Assembly (NCBI GenBank): GCA_009731375.1 | Contig: BJOX01000068.1 | Location: 823,436 to 868,120 of the forward strand | Source: Paulinella micropora | Taxonomy: Eukaryota > Cercozoa > Imbricatea > Euglyphida | Direction: 5' to 3' | Length of the DNA stretch: 44,685 bases | Part shown: positions 1-8,857 of the stretch, one piece after another | How positions within the stretch are numbered: the first letter of the stretch is position 1 | Layout: every line of letters starts with the position of its first letter | Translations under genes and position numbers: made by a program | The notes under the pieces: model-generated | Databases searched by the model: none | The model's input: only the letters and a program-made list of their open reading frames with translations | Told to the model about the DNA's origin: nothing

Positions 1-234
1 GTAATGGAGGTGGGAGCTCGTTCTGCAAGGGGCGCTTATGGAACGAGCCCTGGCCCTGCCTGGTACTAGGGAGGTTTCGTATCGCCTGTATCAGTCCCTT
101 CCGTGCAAACATCACGGTTTAGCTGGGCATCGGGTTAATACTTTACCCACAGACTTCCTTGGTTGACGAAATCAGAAGCTCTTTTTTTCTGACATTAGTC
201 GATATCTCATCTGTCTATCTATCTATCTATCTAG
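1..234 (+). repeat. R1 dispersed repeat, copy 1 (cut by window start)
   Basis: The first ~215 bases are nearly identical to 3086-3300 and, in reverse complement, to 43512-43714. The unit ends in TTAGTCGATATCTCATC followed by (CTAT)n. The CTAT tail here runs directly into the CTAG used as the 3' splice site of the next exon. I see no protein domain in it. Its family is unknown; the AATAAA-containing stretch upstream of copy 2 is compatible with a retroelement LTR, which is only inference. Confidence 0.8.
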
Positions 235-406
235 GCGGGAAGACGTTGGGGAGGAGGAGCTGCTGGAGGAAGAGGAGGAGGAGGAGGAGAAGGAAGCAGC
301 AGAAGGACGAGGACAAAAAGAGGAGAGGAAGGAGAAGACGGAGAAGGGGGCGAAGGAGGACGGCGTGGTGCTGGAACTGGAGGGGTTGGACGAGCAGAGC
401 ATGCAG
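235..406 (+). CDS. STAND ATPase gene, first visible exon
   Basis: The acceptor is CTATCTAG, supplied by the CTAT tail of R1. Reading starts with the third base of a split codon and gives an acidic/lysine-rich low-complexity stretch ([16 protein letters not shown], then [15 protein letters not shown]) followed by [15 protein letters not shown]. The donor is ATGCAG|GTGATG. The Glu/Lys stretch looks like an insertion in the ATPase module ahead of the conserved strand. Confidence 0.65.
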
Positions 407-1204
407 GTGATGGCATGGGAATGGGAATGGGAATGGGAATGGGAATGGAACGGAATGGAATGTCATGTCATGTCATGTAATCAATGTAATGTAATGTAAT
501 GTCATGTAATCTAATATGTCATGTCATGTCATGTAATGTAATGTGATTGATGTGACATGCAGGCGCTGGTGGAGCGTGAACTGGCACAGGTCCTGTGAAT
601 GTGAATGTGAATGTGAATGTGAATGTGAATGTGAATGTGAATGTGTATGTGAATGTGAATGTGTATGTGTATGTGAATGTGAATGTTATGTGAATGTGAT
701 GTGAATGTGACGTGATGTGATGTGATGTGATGTGATGTGATGTGATGTGATGTAGATGTGATGTAGATGTGATGTGAATGTGGTATGACGTGTGATGTGA
801 TGTAGATGTGATTTAGATGTGATGTGATGTGATGTGATGTGGATGTGATGTGATAAGATGTGATGTGATGTGATGTGATGTGATGTGTATGTGTTGTGAT
901 GTGATGTGATGTGATGTGATGTGATGTGATGTGATGTGATGTGATGTGATGTGATGCGATGTGATATAGGCGGGCTTGGGGCAGGTGCCGGAGCTGGTGA
1001 AGAAGGCCATCAAGGTGAATACAAACCTGAACACAACTGTCTATCTATCTACCTATCTACCTACCTATCTATCTATCTATCTATCTATCTATCCATCTAT
1101 CTATCTATCTATCCATCTATGCATCTACCTACTTACCTACCTACCTACCTACCTATCTACCTACCTATTTATCTATCTATTTATCTATCTATTTATCTAA
1201 CTAT

Positions 1205-1237
<33 letters not shown>

Positions 1238-1415
1238 AACCTATCTATCTATCTTGGGTAGGTGAAGAGCGAGGGCAACCCGCTGTACGCTCACGAGGTA
1301 CATACATACATACATACATACATACATACATACATACGTACATGCATACATACATGCATACATACATACATACATACATACATAGATACATGCATACATG
1401 CATACATACATACAT

Positions 1416-1450
<35 letters not shown>

Positions 1451-2344
1451 TACATACATACATACATACATACATACATGTAGGCGACGGCACACCTGGT
1501 GCAAGCTGGGGTGGTGCATACATACACACATACATACATACACACACACGCACACACTCACACACACACAACATACACACATACATACATGTAGGTGACG
1601 GCGCACCTGGTGCAGGCTGGGGTAGTGCGTATGCAAGACGGCGCAGTTCAGGTGATCTACATACATACATATATACATACATACGTACATACATACATAC
1701 ATACATAAAGGTGGACGAGGCAAAGCTCAACACGTTAGACCTTATACATACATACATACATACATACATACATACATACATTACTTACATGCATACATGC
1801 ATTACATACATACATACATTACTTACACATACATACATACATACACATACATACATACATACATACATACATGCACACATGCATATAGGTGGGGTGGACG
1901 AGGCCAAGCTCAACACGTTAGACCTGCATATATACATACATACATACATACATACATACATAATACATACATAATACATACATAATACATACATAATACA
2001 TACATACATACAAACGCATACGTACGTACACAGAGGTGGACGAGGGCAAGCTCAACACGTTAGACCTGCATACATACATACATACATACATGCATACATA
2101 TAGGTGGACGAGGCCAAGCTGAACACGCTAGACTTGCTGCCATCCTCTCTCAACGCGCTGACTACGTTCCGAATCGACAACCTACCTCTGGAACAGGTCT
2201 GTATGTATGTCATTCTATCTATCTATCTATCTAGATTATCTATCTATCTATCTATCTCTCTATCTATCTATCTATCTATCTATCTCTCTATCTAAACTTG
2301 CTGACTACGTTTCGAATCGACAACCTACCCCTGGAAAAGGTCTG

Positions 2345-2389
<45 letters not shown>

Positions 2390-2690
2390 GTCTATCTAAT
2401 CTATCTATCTAATCTATCTATCTAATCTATCTATCTATCTATCTATCCATCTATCTCTCTATCTCTCTATCTATCTATCTCTATCTAACTAAACTTGCTG
2501 ACTACGTTTTGAATCGACAACCTACCCCTGGAACAGGTCTGTATGTATGTCTGTATCTATCTATCTATCTATCTATATATCTATCTATCTATCTTCCATC
2601 TGTCTATCCATCTATCTATCTTCCATCTGTATGTCTATCTATCTATCTATCTTTCTATCTAGCTAGCTAGCTAGCTAGCTAGCTACCTAG

Positions 2691-2734
<44 letters not shown>

Positions 2735-5538
2735 TAGTCGATATCTCATCAGTTGATCTCATCACTTACTCCACGGAGTGAACCAAGGCCACTTGAGGTG
2801 TCACTGACCCTCCCTTGGGCTTGGTTTTTTGAAATGGGTGCCATCTGTCGACAGACAGAGAATTAGGGGATGGTGTGGGTGTGCTGGGACCGTGGTGGGG
2901 TGCCTTATGTGTGCCTAGCCATACGCCTATAAGTCACATGCCGAAATAGCGACGGGAAGCACAATCCTGTTCCCTCAGGGTGCCCTTTCTCGCTTGTTGA
3001 GCCCGGAATAAAACCCACAGTGCTCTGTCGGTTTATACTAGACTGTCGAACAGTCTCGAAACTCCATCTGCTTACTGGGTCCTCTGTAATGGAGGTGGGA
3101 GCTCGTTCTGCAAGGGGCGCTTATGGAACGAGCCCTGGCCCTGCCTGGTACTAGGGAGGTTTGGTATCGCCTGTATCAGTCCCTTCCGTTCAAACATCAC
3201 GGCTTAGCTGGGCATCGGGTTGATACTTTACCCACAGACTTCCTTGGTTGACGAAATCAGAAGCTCCTTTTTTCTGACATTAGTCGATATCTCATCTATC
3301 TATCTATCTATNNNNNNNNNNNNNNNNNNNNNNNNNNNNNNNNNNNNNNNNNNNNNNNNNNNNNNNNNNNNNNNNNNNNNNNNNNNNNNNNNNNNNNNNN
3401 NNNNNNNNNNNNNNNNNNNNNNNNNNNNNNNNNNNNNNNNNNNNNNNNNNNNNNNNNNNNNNNNNNNNNNNNNNNNNNNNNNNNNNNNNNNNNNNNNNNN
3501 NNNNNNNNNNNNNNGGGGGTGAAGAAAAGAAAATGCCTGATTAGATGCGTGTCCCTCTCCTAATCTTTGTTGTTTGTATGTAGCTGCACCACTTGCAGCT
3601 TCTGTACCTGAAAGAAGCAGAGACGTTAGAAATCAAACATGCGCATGCGCAGCCGGGCGGTGCGGACTTCCCGCGACCGGAAGCGAAACCGGCCGAGCCG
3701 AAGCCAGACAGACAAGTCCACGGAGAGGAAGCAAAATCAAACGACATGACCACTTCACTGGCCTTGCATTTGAGAACAGTGGCCCGACTGCTGAGCAAAG
3801 CCAGGGCTGCCAAGCAAGCGGTCAACCAACGCAAGCTCCTGCAGAGACTGGACGACAGTCTGGTCGCATTGCTGCGGCAGGAAATCCTTGGAACAAGCGC
3901 CAACTCATCCGAAGCAGCTTCGCCTCGCTCTGCCGGTCAACACGCCCCGTCTGAACCACTTGATAGTCCCTCTCCTTCACCTTCTCCTCTCCCCTCTCCT
4001 GCACCTTCTCCTCGTCCGACTTCTGAACCGAGTCAAGTGCACTCTTCTGCTTCAGCTTCAGCTTTTCCTCTCCCCTCTGAACCGAACCGCGACTCCTCGC
4101 CTGAGAGGGCGTCCTCTCCTTTGCCTCCTTTTCCTCCATCCGAGCCAAACACCGACTCCTCCCTTGTAAAAGAGCCCAAATCTCCTTCACCTTCGGTTCT
4201 TCCCTTGGAAGAAAACTCTCACTCCTCCCTTGAAAAAGTGTCCTCTCCCTCCCCTGCTGTTGCTGCGTGCGAACCTAACCCCGACTCCTCCCCCTTGCCT
4301 GAGACAGCGCCCTCTCCTTCCCCTTCTTCTTCCCCCGAGCAAAACTCTGGCTCCTCTCTTGAAAACGCATCTTCTCCTTCGCCTTCTGCTCCTGCGTCCG
4401 AACCCAACTCGACCTCGCCTGAGAAAGCCGCGCAAGAGTCTGTTTCAGAAGCCCCACCAGACAAGACAACGCAGAACAGACCAGTACTTCTTGAAGCCAC
4501 ATCGGAGCGTAGAGGGCACAATGAGGCGCAGCGGCGACACGCGTGGCGCTCTACCTTCAAGCAGCAGGACACCTTCTTCTTCTCGCAGTCCTACCTCCGC
4601 CGGGCGTGCTACAAGCTGCTGCTCTTCTCGCAGCGCGCGCGCCTGCACTACGCCATCGCCGAGATCCTGCAGGAACGCAGGCATGTATATCTGTTTACTT
4701 GTTTATTTGGCATGTATGTATGTATGTTATGTTCTGTTCTGTTATGTTCTGTTATGTTCTGTTACATTCTGTTCTGTTATGTTCTGTTATTTTATTTTAT
4801 TTTATTTTATGTAATGTTATATAATGTTATGTAATGTTATGTTATGTTAGTTATGTTATGTCATGTTTTGTTATGTTTTGTTATTTTATGTTATGTTATG
4901 TTATGTTATGTTGTGTTATGTTGTGTTATGTTGTGTTAGGTTATGTTTTGTTATGTTAAGCAGTAAGGGCGAGGACGAGCACGCTGCAGAACATATGTTA
5001 TGTTATGTTATGTTACGTTGTGCTATGTTATGTTATGTTATGTTATGTTATGTTAGGTCATGCTAGGTTATGTTAAGTTATGCTATGTTGTGTTAAGTTA
5101 TGTTATGTTATGTGATAATTGATATGTTATGTTATGTTATGTTATGTTATGTTATGTTATATTCTGTTATGTCATATTCTGTGATGTTATGTCATGTTCT
5201 GCAGTGAGGGCGACGAGCTCGCTGCAGAACAAGTGTCCTACCACTTTAAGTGCGCGCTCGAGGCCAGCGGAGGCGTCAAAGCCGCCGTTCCTCGTCACTC
5301 CCACTTCCCACCACCCAAGGCCCAGGACAAGGACGAGGCTGCGGAAACAGCCGTGCAGCAGCAACCTCAACCAGCTGACAGTGAGGCATTGCTCAAAGAA
5401 AAGTCGCAGAGCGGTCAGGGAGCTTTGCTGCCGAGGGATTCGATGAGAGCGCACGAGTACCTACGGCGCAGATCTTTGCTGGTCCAGTCTACACTCATGA
5501 TAAAGAGAACCAGTGTGGTCACGATACCTTCAGAGTGA
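235..5538 (+). CDS. Soluble adenylyl cyclase-like STAND/AAA ATPase gene, 3' part (8 exons visible)
   Basis: Spliced pieces read in order as the C-terminal half of the AAA_16/STAND ATPase module that accompanies class III cyclases. They are [15 protein letters not shown] then ALVERELAQ (family pattern L.L..L.......LV...L), [10 protein letters not shown] then [10 protein letters not shown] (family T/SEGNPLF.EEL), [30 protein letters not shown] (family LP.SL..L...R.D.LP), and [18 protein letters not shown] (family Y..LL.S.R..LH..IAE). Proposed exons are 235-406, 563-589, 970-1014, 1262-1297, 1595-1651, 2104-2196, 3584-4680 and 5205-5538; the stop TGA is at 5536-5538. The expected VAAVIG-type segment between the sixth and seventh exons is not visible and may lie in the gap 3312-3514. 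Nucleotide-binding motifs and any cyclase domain would lie upstream of the window. Role by family: nucleotide-dependent regulatory module of a signalling protein. The exon model is inferred from splice signals and family match, not from transcripts. Confidence 0.72.
407..562 (+). repeat. Microsatellite intron (GGAATG/ATGTC/ATGTA units)
   Basis: Starts GTGATG and ends ACATGCAG. The body is runs of GGGAAT-, GTCAT- and GTAAT-type 5-6-mers. Nothing else is seen. Confidence 0.75.
563..589 (+). CDS. STAND ATPase gene, 27-nt micro-exon
   Basis: Encodes ALVERELAQ, nine complete codons between CATGCAG and CAG|GTCCTG. It is phase 0 at both ends. It continues the family pattern from DEQSMQ directly. 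Confidence 0.6.
590..969 (+). repeat. Microsatellite intron (GTGAAT then GATGT units)
   Basis: The intron is composed of (GTGAAT)n grading into (GATGT)n and ends TGATATAG. Confidence 0.75.
970..1014 (+). CDS. STAND ATPase gene, 45-nt exon
   Basis: Encodes [15 protein letters not shown], 15 whole codons, phase 0. It sits between GATATAG and AAG|GTGAAT. PELV...I matches the helix before the GNPL motif in the family. Confidence 0.7.
1015..1261 (+). repeat. Microsatellite intron, (CTAT)n with CTAC variants
   Basis: GTGAATACAAACC leader, then about 200 bases of CTAT/CTAC/TTAT units, and the acceptor TTGGGTAG. Confidence 0.75.
1262..1297 (+). CDS. STAND ATPase gene, 36-nt exon with GNPL motif
   Basis: Encodes [12 protein letters not shown], 12 codons, phase 0, with acceptor GGGTAG and donor GAG|GTACAT. 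SEGNPLY.HE corresponds to the highly conserved T-x-GNPLFxEEL motif of STAND ATPases. Confidence 0.75.
1298..1594 (+). repeat. Microsatellite intron, (CATA)n/(CA)n
   Basis: Almost entirely (CATA)n and (CA)n, with one exon-like fragment at 1484-1517. The acceptor is ACATGTAG. Confidence 0.75.
1484..1517 (+). pseudogene. Truncated copy of the HLVQAGVV exon
   Basis: Preceded by the same CATGTAG acceptor as the full exon at 1595. It encodes [11 protein letters not shown] and then breaks into CATACATAC without a donor. It is about 90 percent identical to the first 34 bases of the full exon. Confidence 0.75.
1595..1651 (+). CDS. STAND ATPase gene, 57-nt exon
   Basis: Encodes [19 protein letters not shown], 19 codons, phase 0. 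Acceptor CATGTAG, donor CAG|GTGATC. It fits the family pattern of a helix followed by a gVlr..dG.w.v strand. Confidence 0.7.
1711..1743 (+). pseudogene. Exon fragment [11 protein letters not shown], copy 1
   Basis: Carries the first 11 codons of the exon at 2104. It is preceded by AAAG rather than TAG and breaks after the GACCT position into ATACATAC. Confidence 0.75.
1889..1926 (+). pseudogene. Exon fragment [11 protein letters not shown], copy 2
   Basis: An ATAG acceptor is followed by an extra GTGGG-like insertion and the same 11 codons. It breaks into CATATATACATAC after GACCTG. Confidence 0.75.
2036..2069 (+). pseudogene. Exon fragment [11 protein letters not shown], copy 3
   Basis: Same 11 codons with one substitution (GAGGGCAAG), preceded by CAGAG. 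It breaks into CATACATAC at the same GACCTG position as copy 2. Confidence 0.75.
2104..2196 (+). CDS. STAND ATPase gene, 93-nt exon (complete version)
   Basis: Encodes [11 protein letters not shown] then [20 protein letters not shown], 31 codons, phase 0. Acceptor CATATAG, donor CAG|GTCTGT. The second half matches the LPxSLxxLxxxRxDxLP signature following the GNPL region. Five truncated copies of this exon lie around it: three 5' halves upstream and two 3' halves downstream. Confidence 0.75.
2294..2339 (+). pseudogene. 3' fragment of the 2104 exon, copy 1
   Basis: Begins at the CTGACTACGTT position of the exon and runs to its end ([10 protein letters not shown]), including the GTCTGTATC donor. 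It has no acceptor-side half. Confidence 0.75.
2491..2536 (+). pseudogene. 3' fragment of the 2104 exon, copy 2
   Basis: Same left breakpoint (AAACTTGCTGACTACG) and same donor GTCTGTATGTATG. One base change turns the CGA codon into TGA, so it could not be used as an exon in this frame. Confidence 0.75.
2733..3311 (+). repeat. R1 dispersed repeat, copy 2 with upstream part
   Basis: About 560 unique bases bounded on both sides by the 18-mer ATTAGTCGATATCTCATC (2733-2750 and 3279-3296), each next to (CTAT)n. From 3086 on it matches window positions 1-215. It contains GGAATAAAACCC near 3006, LTR-like but unproven. It lies inside an intron of the STAND gene. Confidence 0.75.
3312..3514. other. 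Assembly gap (203 N)
   Basis: Run of N starting within the CTAT tail of R1 copy 2. A missing exon of the STAND gene could lie here. Confidence 0.95.
3584..4680 (+). CDS. STAND ATPase gene, large exon with Ser-Pro insertion
   Basis: Acceptor TTTGTATGTAG at 3583. The first residues [19 protein letters not shown] follow, then a charged stretch, then about 170 residues of Ser/Pro-rich repeats ([24 protein letters not shown]) that look like expanded minisatellite coding DNA. After [13 protein letters not shown] it returns to a family-like segment, [35 protein letters not shown]. The conserved pieces therefore flank a lineage-specific low-complexity insert. The exon starts in phase 0 and ends with two bases of a codon at CGCAG|GCATGT, a GC-AG type donor. 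Confidence 0.7.
4681..5204 (+). repeat. GC-AG microsatellite intron, (TTATG)n
   Basis: Starts GCATGT and ends TTCTGCAG. The body is (TTATG)n/(TTCTG)n pentamers with one exon fragment at 4964-4993. Using the GC donor joins ER to SEGDELAAE in frame; the nearby CAT|GTATAT would place a stop at the junction. Confidence 0.6.
4964..4993 (+). pseudogene. Truncated 5' copy of the last exon
   Basis: CAG acceptor, then [10 protein letters not shown]. It resembles EGDELAAEQ of the exon at 5205 with a 3-nt insertion, and breaks straight into (TTATG)n after GCTGCAGAACA. Confidence 0.7.
5205..5538 (+). CDS. STAND ATPase gene, terminal exon
   Basis: After TTCTGCAG it reads [20 protein letters not shown], a fit to the HF..A helix-repeat region that follows the ATPase module. 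A Gln/Ala/Lys-rich tail follows, ending VVTIPSE and TGA at 5536-5538. No cyclase domain follows, so this is the protein C terminus. Confidence 0.7.
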
Positions 5539-5878
5539 TGACGCAACGCCAGATTTCTACCTATCATCATATGCATGTGATATTGTATATTGCCTATAAC
5601 TATTAGTCTTACATGTAACGCTATTCAGTGTCGGTGTTACTGTAATGTTTGGAATATGTAGTAATATTTACATCAATATGATGTTGGTCGCGGTCACCGG
5701 TGCGACTGGACACTACTAGACTTATTCTATGAAGTATCATAACAAATTTCATCCTTTACTAAGTCTATCTGATTTAAGCTTAGCATATCAAATTAATGTA
5801 AGGCTATTGGCGGTCACATATATGAACGGTTTCTCCTTTTTACTTCTCCGTAGGCCTTCTGTCGCCTCGAACTTTTTT
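5539..5878. other. Region downstream of STAND gene, no gene seen
   Basis: AT-rich, presumably containing the 3' UTR. No clear AATAAA and no ORF of note. Confidence 0.6.
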
Positions 5879-5902
5879 CAGATAGGTAGGTAGGTAGGTA
5901 GG

Positions 5903-5988
<86 letters not shown>

Positions 5989-6017
5989 TATAGATAGGTA
6001 GGTAGGTAGGTAGATAG

Positions 6018-6103
<86 letters not shown>

Positions 6104-6113
6104 ATAAATAAAT
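5879..6113. repeat. (TAGG)n / (GATA)n microsatellite
   Basis: Two long GATA blocks with TAGG blocks at the left edge and the middle, ending in TAAA units. Confidence 0.95.
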
Positions 6114-6270
6114 ATGTTTAGAGGGAATTTTTTCCACCAGCGAATCAAGATCAAGGTCCTTGAGAGATAGATAGATAAATAGTTATGCTTAGAAAAATTT
6201 CCCTTCTAACTCTTGCGCATCTGAGCTTGAAACACACAAAGTTTGCTGTTTGAAAAATAGCATCATATTT

Positions 6271-6271
6271 A

Positions 6272-6314
<43 letters not shown>

Positions 6315-6322
6315 TCTCACTC

Positions 6323-6360
<38 letters not shown>

Positions 6361-6395
6361 GCCCTCCCCCCCCCCCCCCCCCCCCNNNNNNNNNN
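6271..6395. repeat. (CT)n(CA)n(CT)n(C)n tract with 10-N gap
   Basis: Dinucleotide runs end in about 20 C residues and a 10-N gap at 6386-6395, so the assembly stopped in the C run. Confidence 0.95.
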
Positions 6396-8047
6396 ATCGC
6401 CATTCCGCTGATGATGGAAACGCAAGAAAAAGTCTGTTACGATGATGATGCTGTCCCGCTCTTGCCGCGTTGCAATCGATTGTGGGGCATTCCACACGCC
6501 TCGTTCCGCGCTCGACTTTCAAATCCACTGGATCATCGCTATGCGCTCAACTACCTGCGCAAGACACTTCCTGCACACTCTAAAGAGAGAAAACTCACAA
6601 CAGAACAACATTAGTCGAATCTGCGGAAATTTGCGTATTTTACGTGAGTTTACAGATTTGAGAAATAAACTTATGGATCAAGTTTTACCATAAGCTTACT
6701 AACGAAATATTGAAACCGTGATAGTGAAGCATCGTATTGACTTAACCTGACGGTGGCTTCTTATCTTTCGCTCCTAGGCTAAGCCGAGTTGACATACATA
6801 CATACATGCATGCATGCATACATACATACATACATACATACATACATGCATGCGTACATACATACATACATACATACACCCTCTCCCCAGCACTCCCAAT
6901 TGTGCCTGATGAAGAGTCTTTAAAATTTCCAGCTCTTTGTAATATTATAAAGATATTGTTCCAGAAAAAAAAAATCCGCTCCACAACGTGCTTAGCCCTC
7001 ATCCTGATGAGGCATCCGATTCGCTTGACGACAGCAGCAATGAGGCTTTCCCCCTGTGCCACTCCATGTGTCATTACCGCTGACATTCAAGTGGCACAAC
7101 AGCTCAACTTTGAACTCATGGTTCTCGATTATCATAAGGTATTTAAGATACGGACGTGCAGAGCATATGAATACCATAGAGCCTCCGGCTACTAACTCAG
7201 CTAAATTAATATCACATTCTCTCAAAGTCTAAAACTTGTTTTATTGCAGGTATACCGTATAGATAATCGGGAAGGTTGAGCCTAGGTTTGCATAACTATG
7301 CCCCACCCGGTATAATGGCATTAGTCTATGTTCCGTTCTGTTGTTTATCATGAGTCCTTGGCTTGGAGATTGAGTACTATGCCGGCCCACCCGGTATATC
7401 ATCTAATGGCAATATTAATACTTACCGTTCCGGTCTGTCTGTTATCCTTGTTCTGGAGGCTACGGAGTCCCTACTTTAGGTATTCCTCAGTCTTCATATC
7501 GTTAGCGGGACAGTTGTAGTATCGGTTATTAAATATCACTATTGTCACCTCAGTAGTATATAACAATCTGGAGTCGCTAATAAAATCAACTGTGTATGGA
7601 AATTTTCCTCAGCAGATTTTCTGAAATTTTCTGAGCAAACACTGGTGTCGAAAGAAAAAGCATGGGCGGGGAATTTTTGATGATGCGCTTCCTAGGTATT
7701 AAGTCACATATATCAGTATATATCATTGCTTTTTCTTAGACGTTTGGGAGGCAGGTGCCGATGTGCAGTTATGCAGAGGCAATCATGTTTTCCGATGCTT
7801 TGAGCTGTCGGGCTACTCACGAGTTGTTTTGCCAGTAGCGGGGCTGTGGTTGCTGCGTAACAGGGGCCCAAAGTTTGGGGGTTCAGATCAGACTAAGAAA
7901 ATATTGCCTTGCATGGGGTGTGGTTGTTCAAGTTGCTTAGGTTTCTATTATTCCTAACGACATTCAGTGAGTCACCGGGAGACATTTTTCATTAAAATAT
8001 TATCATAGTAAAAAAAATATAATTAATAAAAAAATAATAAATTAATA
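6396..8047. other. No recognised gene; CATA array and short repeats
   Basis: A (CATA)n/(CATG)n array lies at about 6793-6878. A diverged tandem duplication lies at about 7299-7470 (CCACCCGGTATA... twice). ORFs such as 6411-6614 have no recognisable similarity and no supporting signals. Confidence 0.6.
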
Positions 8048-8315
8048 GTGCTTCTCTGTCAATGGCTGATGCATTTCTGCACATGCGCCTCCATCGTCTC
8101 ACCCGTGAGGGGAGTACGAAGAATTGACGATAAGCTCTAATGACACCCCCGCAAGGGCAGTTCCAACACTTCCAGACGGGCCGGTATGTTCAATGAAAAT
8201 ACTGGTCCAGAAATAGACCGGTATGTTCAATGAAAATACTGGTGGCACCGACGGGAATCGAACTGGCGACAGGGCCCAGATGGTAGAACTTGACCACTGG
8301 GCTATCACGGTGTCC
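8048..8315 (-). mobile_element. tRNA-derived SINE, copy 1
   Basis: On the minus strand it begins with a tRNA-like head: A-box-like TAGCCCAGTGGT and B-box-like AGTTCGATTCC, about 73 nt. It continues through a body and ends CAGAGAAGCACTATT next to AT-rich/(TTA) sequence. Nearly identical to 18534-18764, except for an internal duplication around GTATGTTCAATGAAAATACTGG. Confidence 0.85.
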
Positions 8316-8857
8316 AAATAAATTAATAATAATAATAATAATAAAATTTAAAAATTTTTAAAAAGTTTAATTTTTTGAAAAAAGTTCTATTTATTATTAA
8401 TATTATAAAAAAATATTTCTGTATAAAAAGTTCAAGCTATAAAAAAAGTTCAAGCTATAAAAAAAAGTTCAAGCTATAAAAAAACATTTCAAGCTCGAAC
8501 TTTTTTTATAGCTTTAACTTTTTCAAGTTATATTTTGAAATTTTGTTTTTTTTTTTTTGTTACCTTGAACTTTTTTATAAGATCTGAAATATTGTATTAT
8601 TGTAATAAAACCGTCCCATGACTTTTTGTTAATACAATATTATGAATAATATTACAATGATGCAATATTATTAATATTACTAATAATACAATATTAATAT
8701 TGTATTGTATTGTATTAATTATAGAATATTAATAATACAATACTATGTTTCCTTCCTCCTCGACTCGAACTCCTAGTAACGCTATGTGACTCACCTATTA
8801 TATTAATATTAATATTGTACAAATATTGTACAATACAATACAAAACTTTCTGAATTA
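8316..8857. repeat. AT-rich region with short direct and inverted repeats
   Basis: Three direct copies of AAGTTCAAGCTATAAAAAA (about 8427-8480) are followed by an inverted version (CTCGAACTTTTTTTATAGCT). AATATTAAT/ATTGTATT runs then extend to about 8830. No coding signal. Confidence 0.7.

Larger units (their letters stand above)
1652..2103 (+). repeat. Microsatellite intron, (CATA)n with three exon fragments
   Basis: (CATA)n, (TACATAA)n and related runs are interrupted by three copies of the start of the next exon (1711, 1894, 2036). It ends CATATAG. Confidence 0.75.
2197..2732 (+). repeat. Microsatellite intron, (CTAT)n with two exon 3'-end fragments
   Basis: GTCTGTATGTATG start, then (CTAT)n, CTCT, AGCT and TCCATCTG runs. 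It contains two partial exon copies at 2294 and 2491. It continues into the R1 copy at 2733. Confidence 0.75.

Noticed and set aside
590-960. Repeat array resembling CRISPR or telomere repeats
   Set aside because: Units are 5-6 bp without spacers and lie between exons; plain microsatellite.
1040-2010. Long ORFs of [15 protein letters not shown] or MYVCMYV type on both strands
   Set aside because: Translations of (CTAT)n, (CATA)n and related repeats; tetramers without a stop stay open in every frame.
6411-6693. ORFs after the C-run gap as a gene
   Set aside because: Two overlapping frames, no recognised similarity, no start or splice context.
8099-8317. Small ORFs inside the SINE copies
   Set aside because: Part of a non-coding SINE; the same reading occurs in each copy only because the DNA is repeated.
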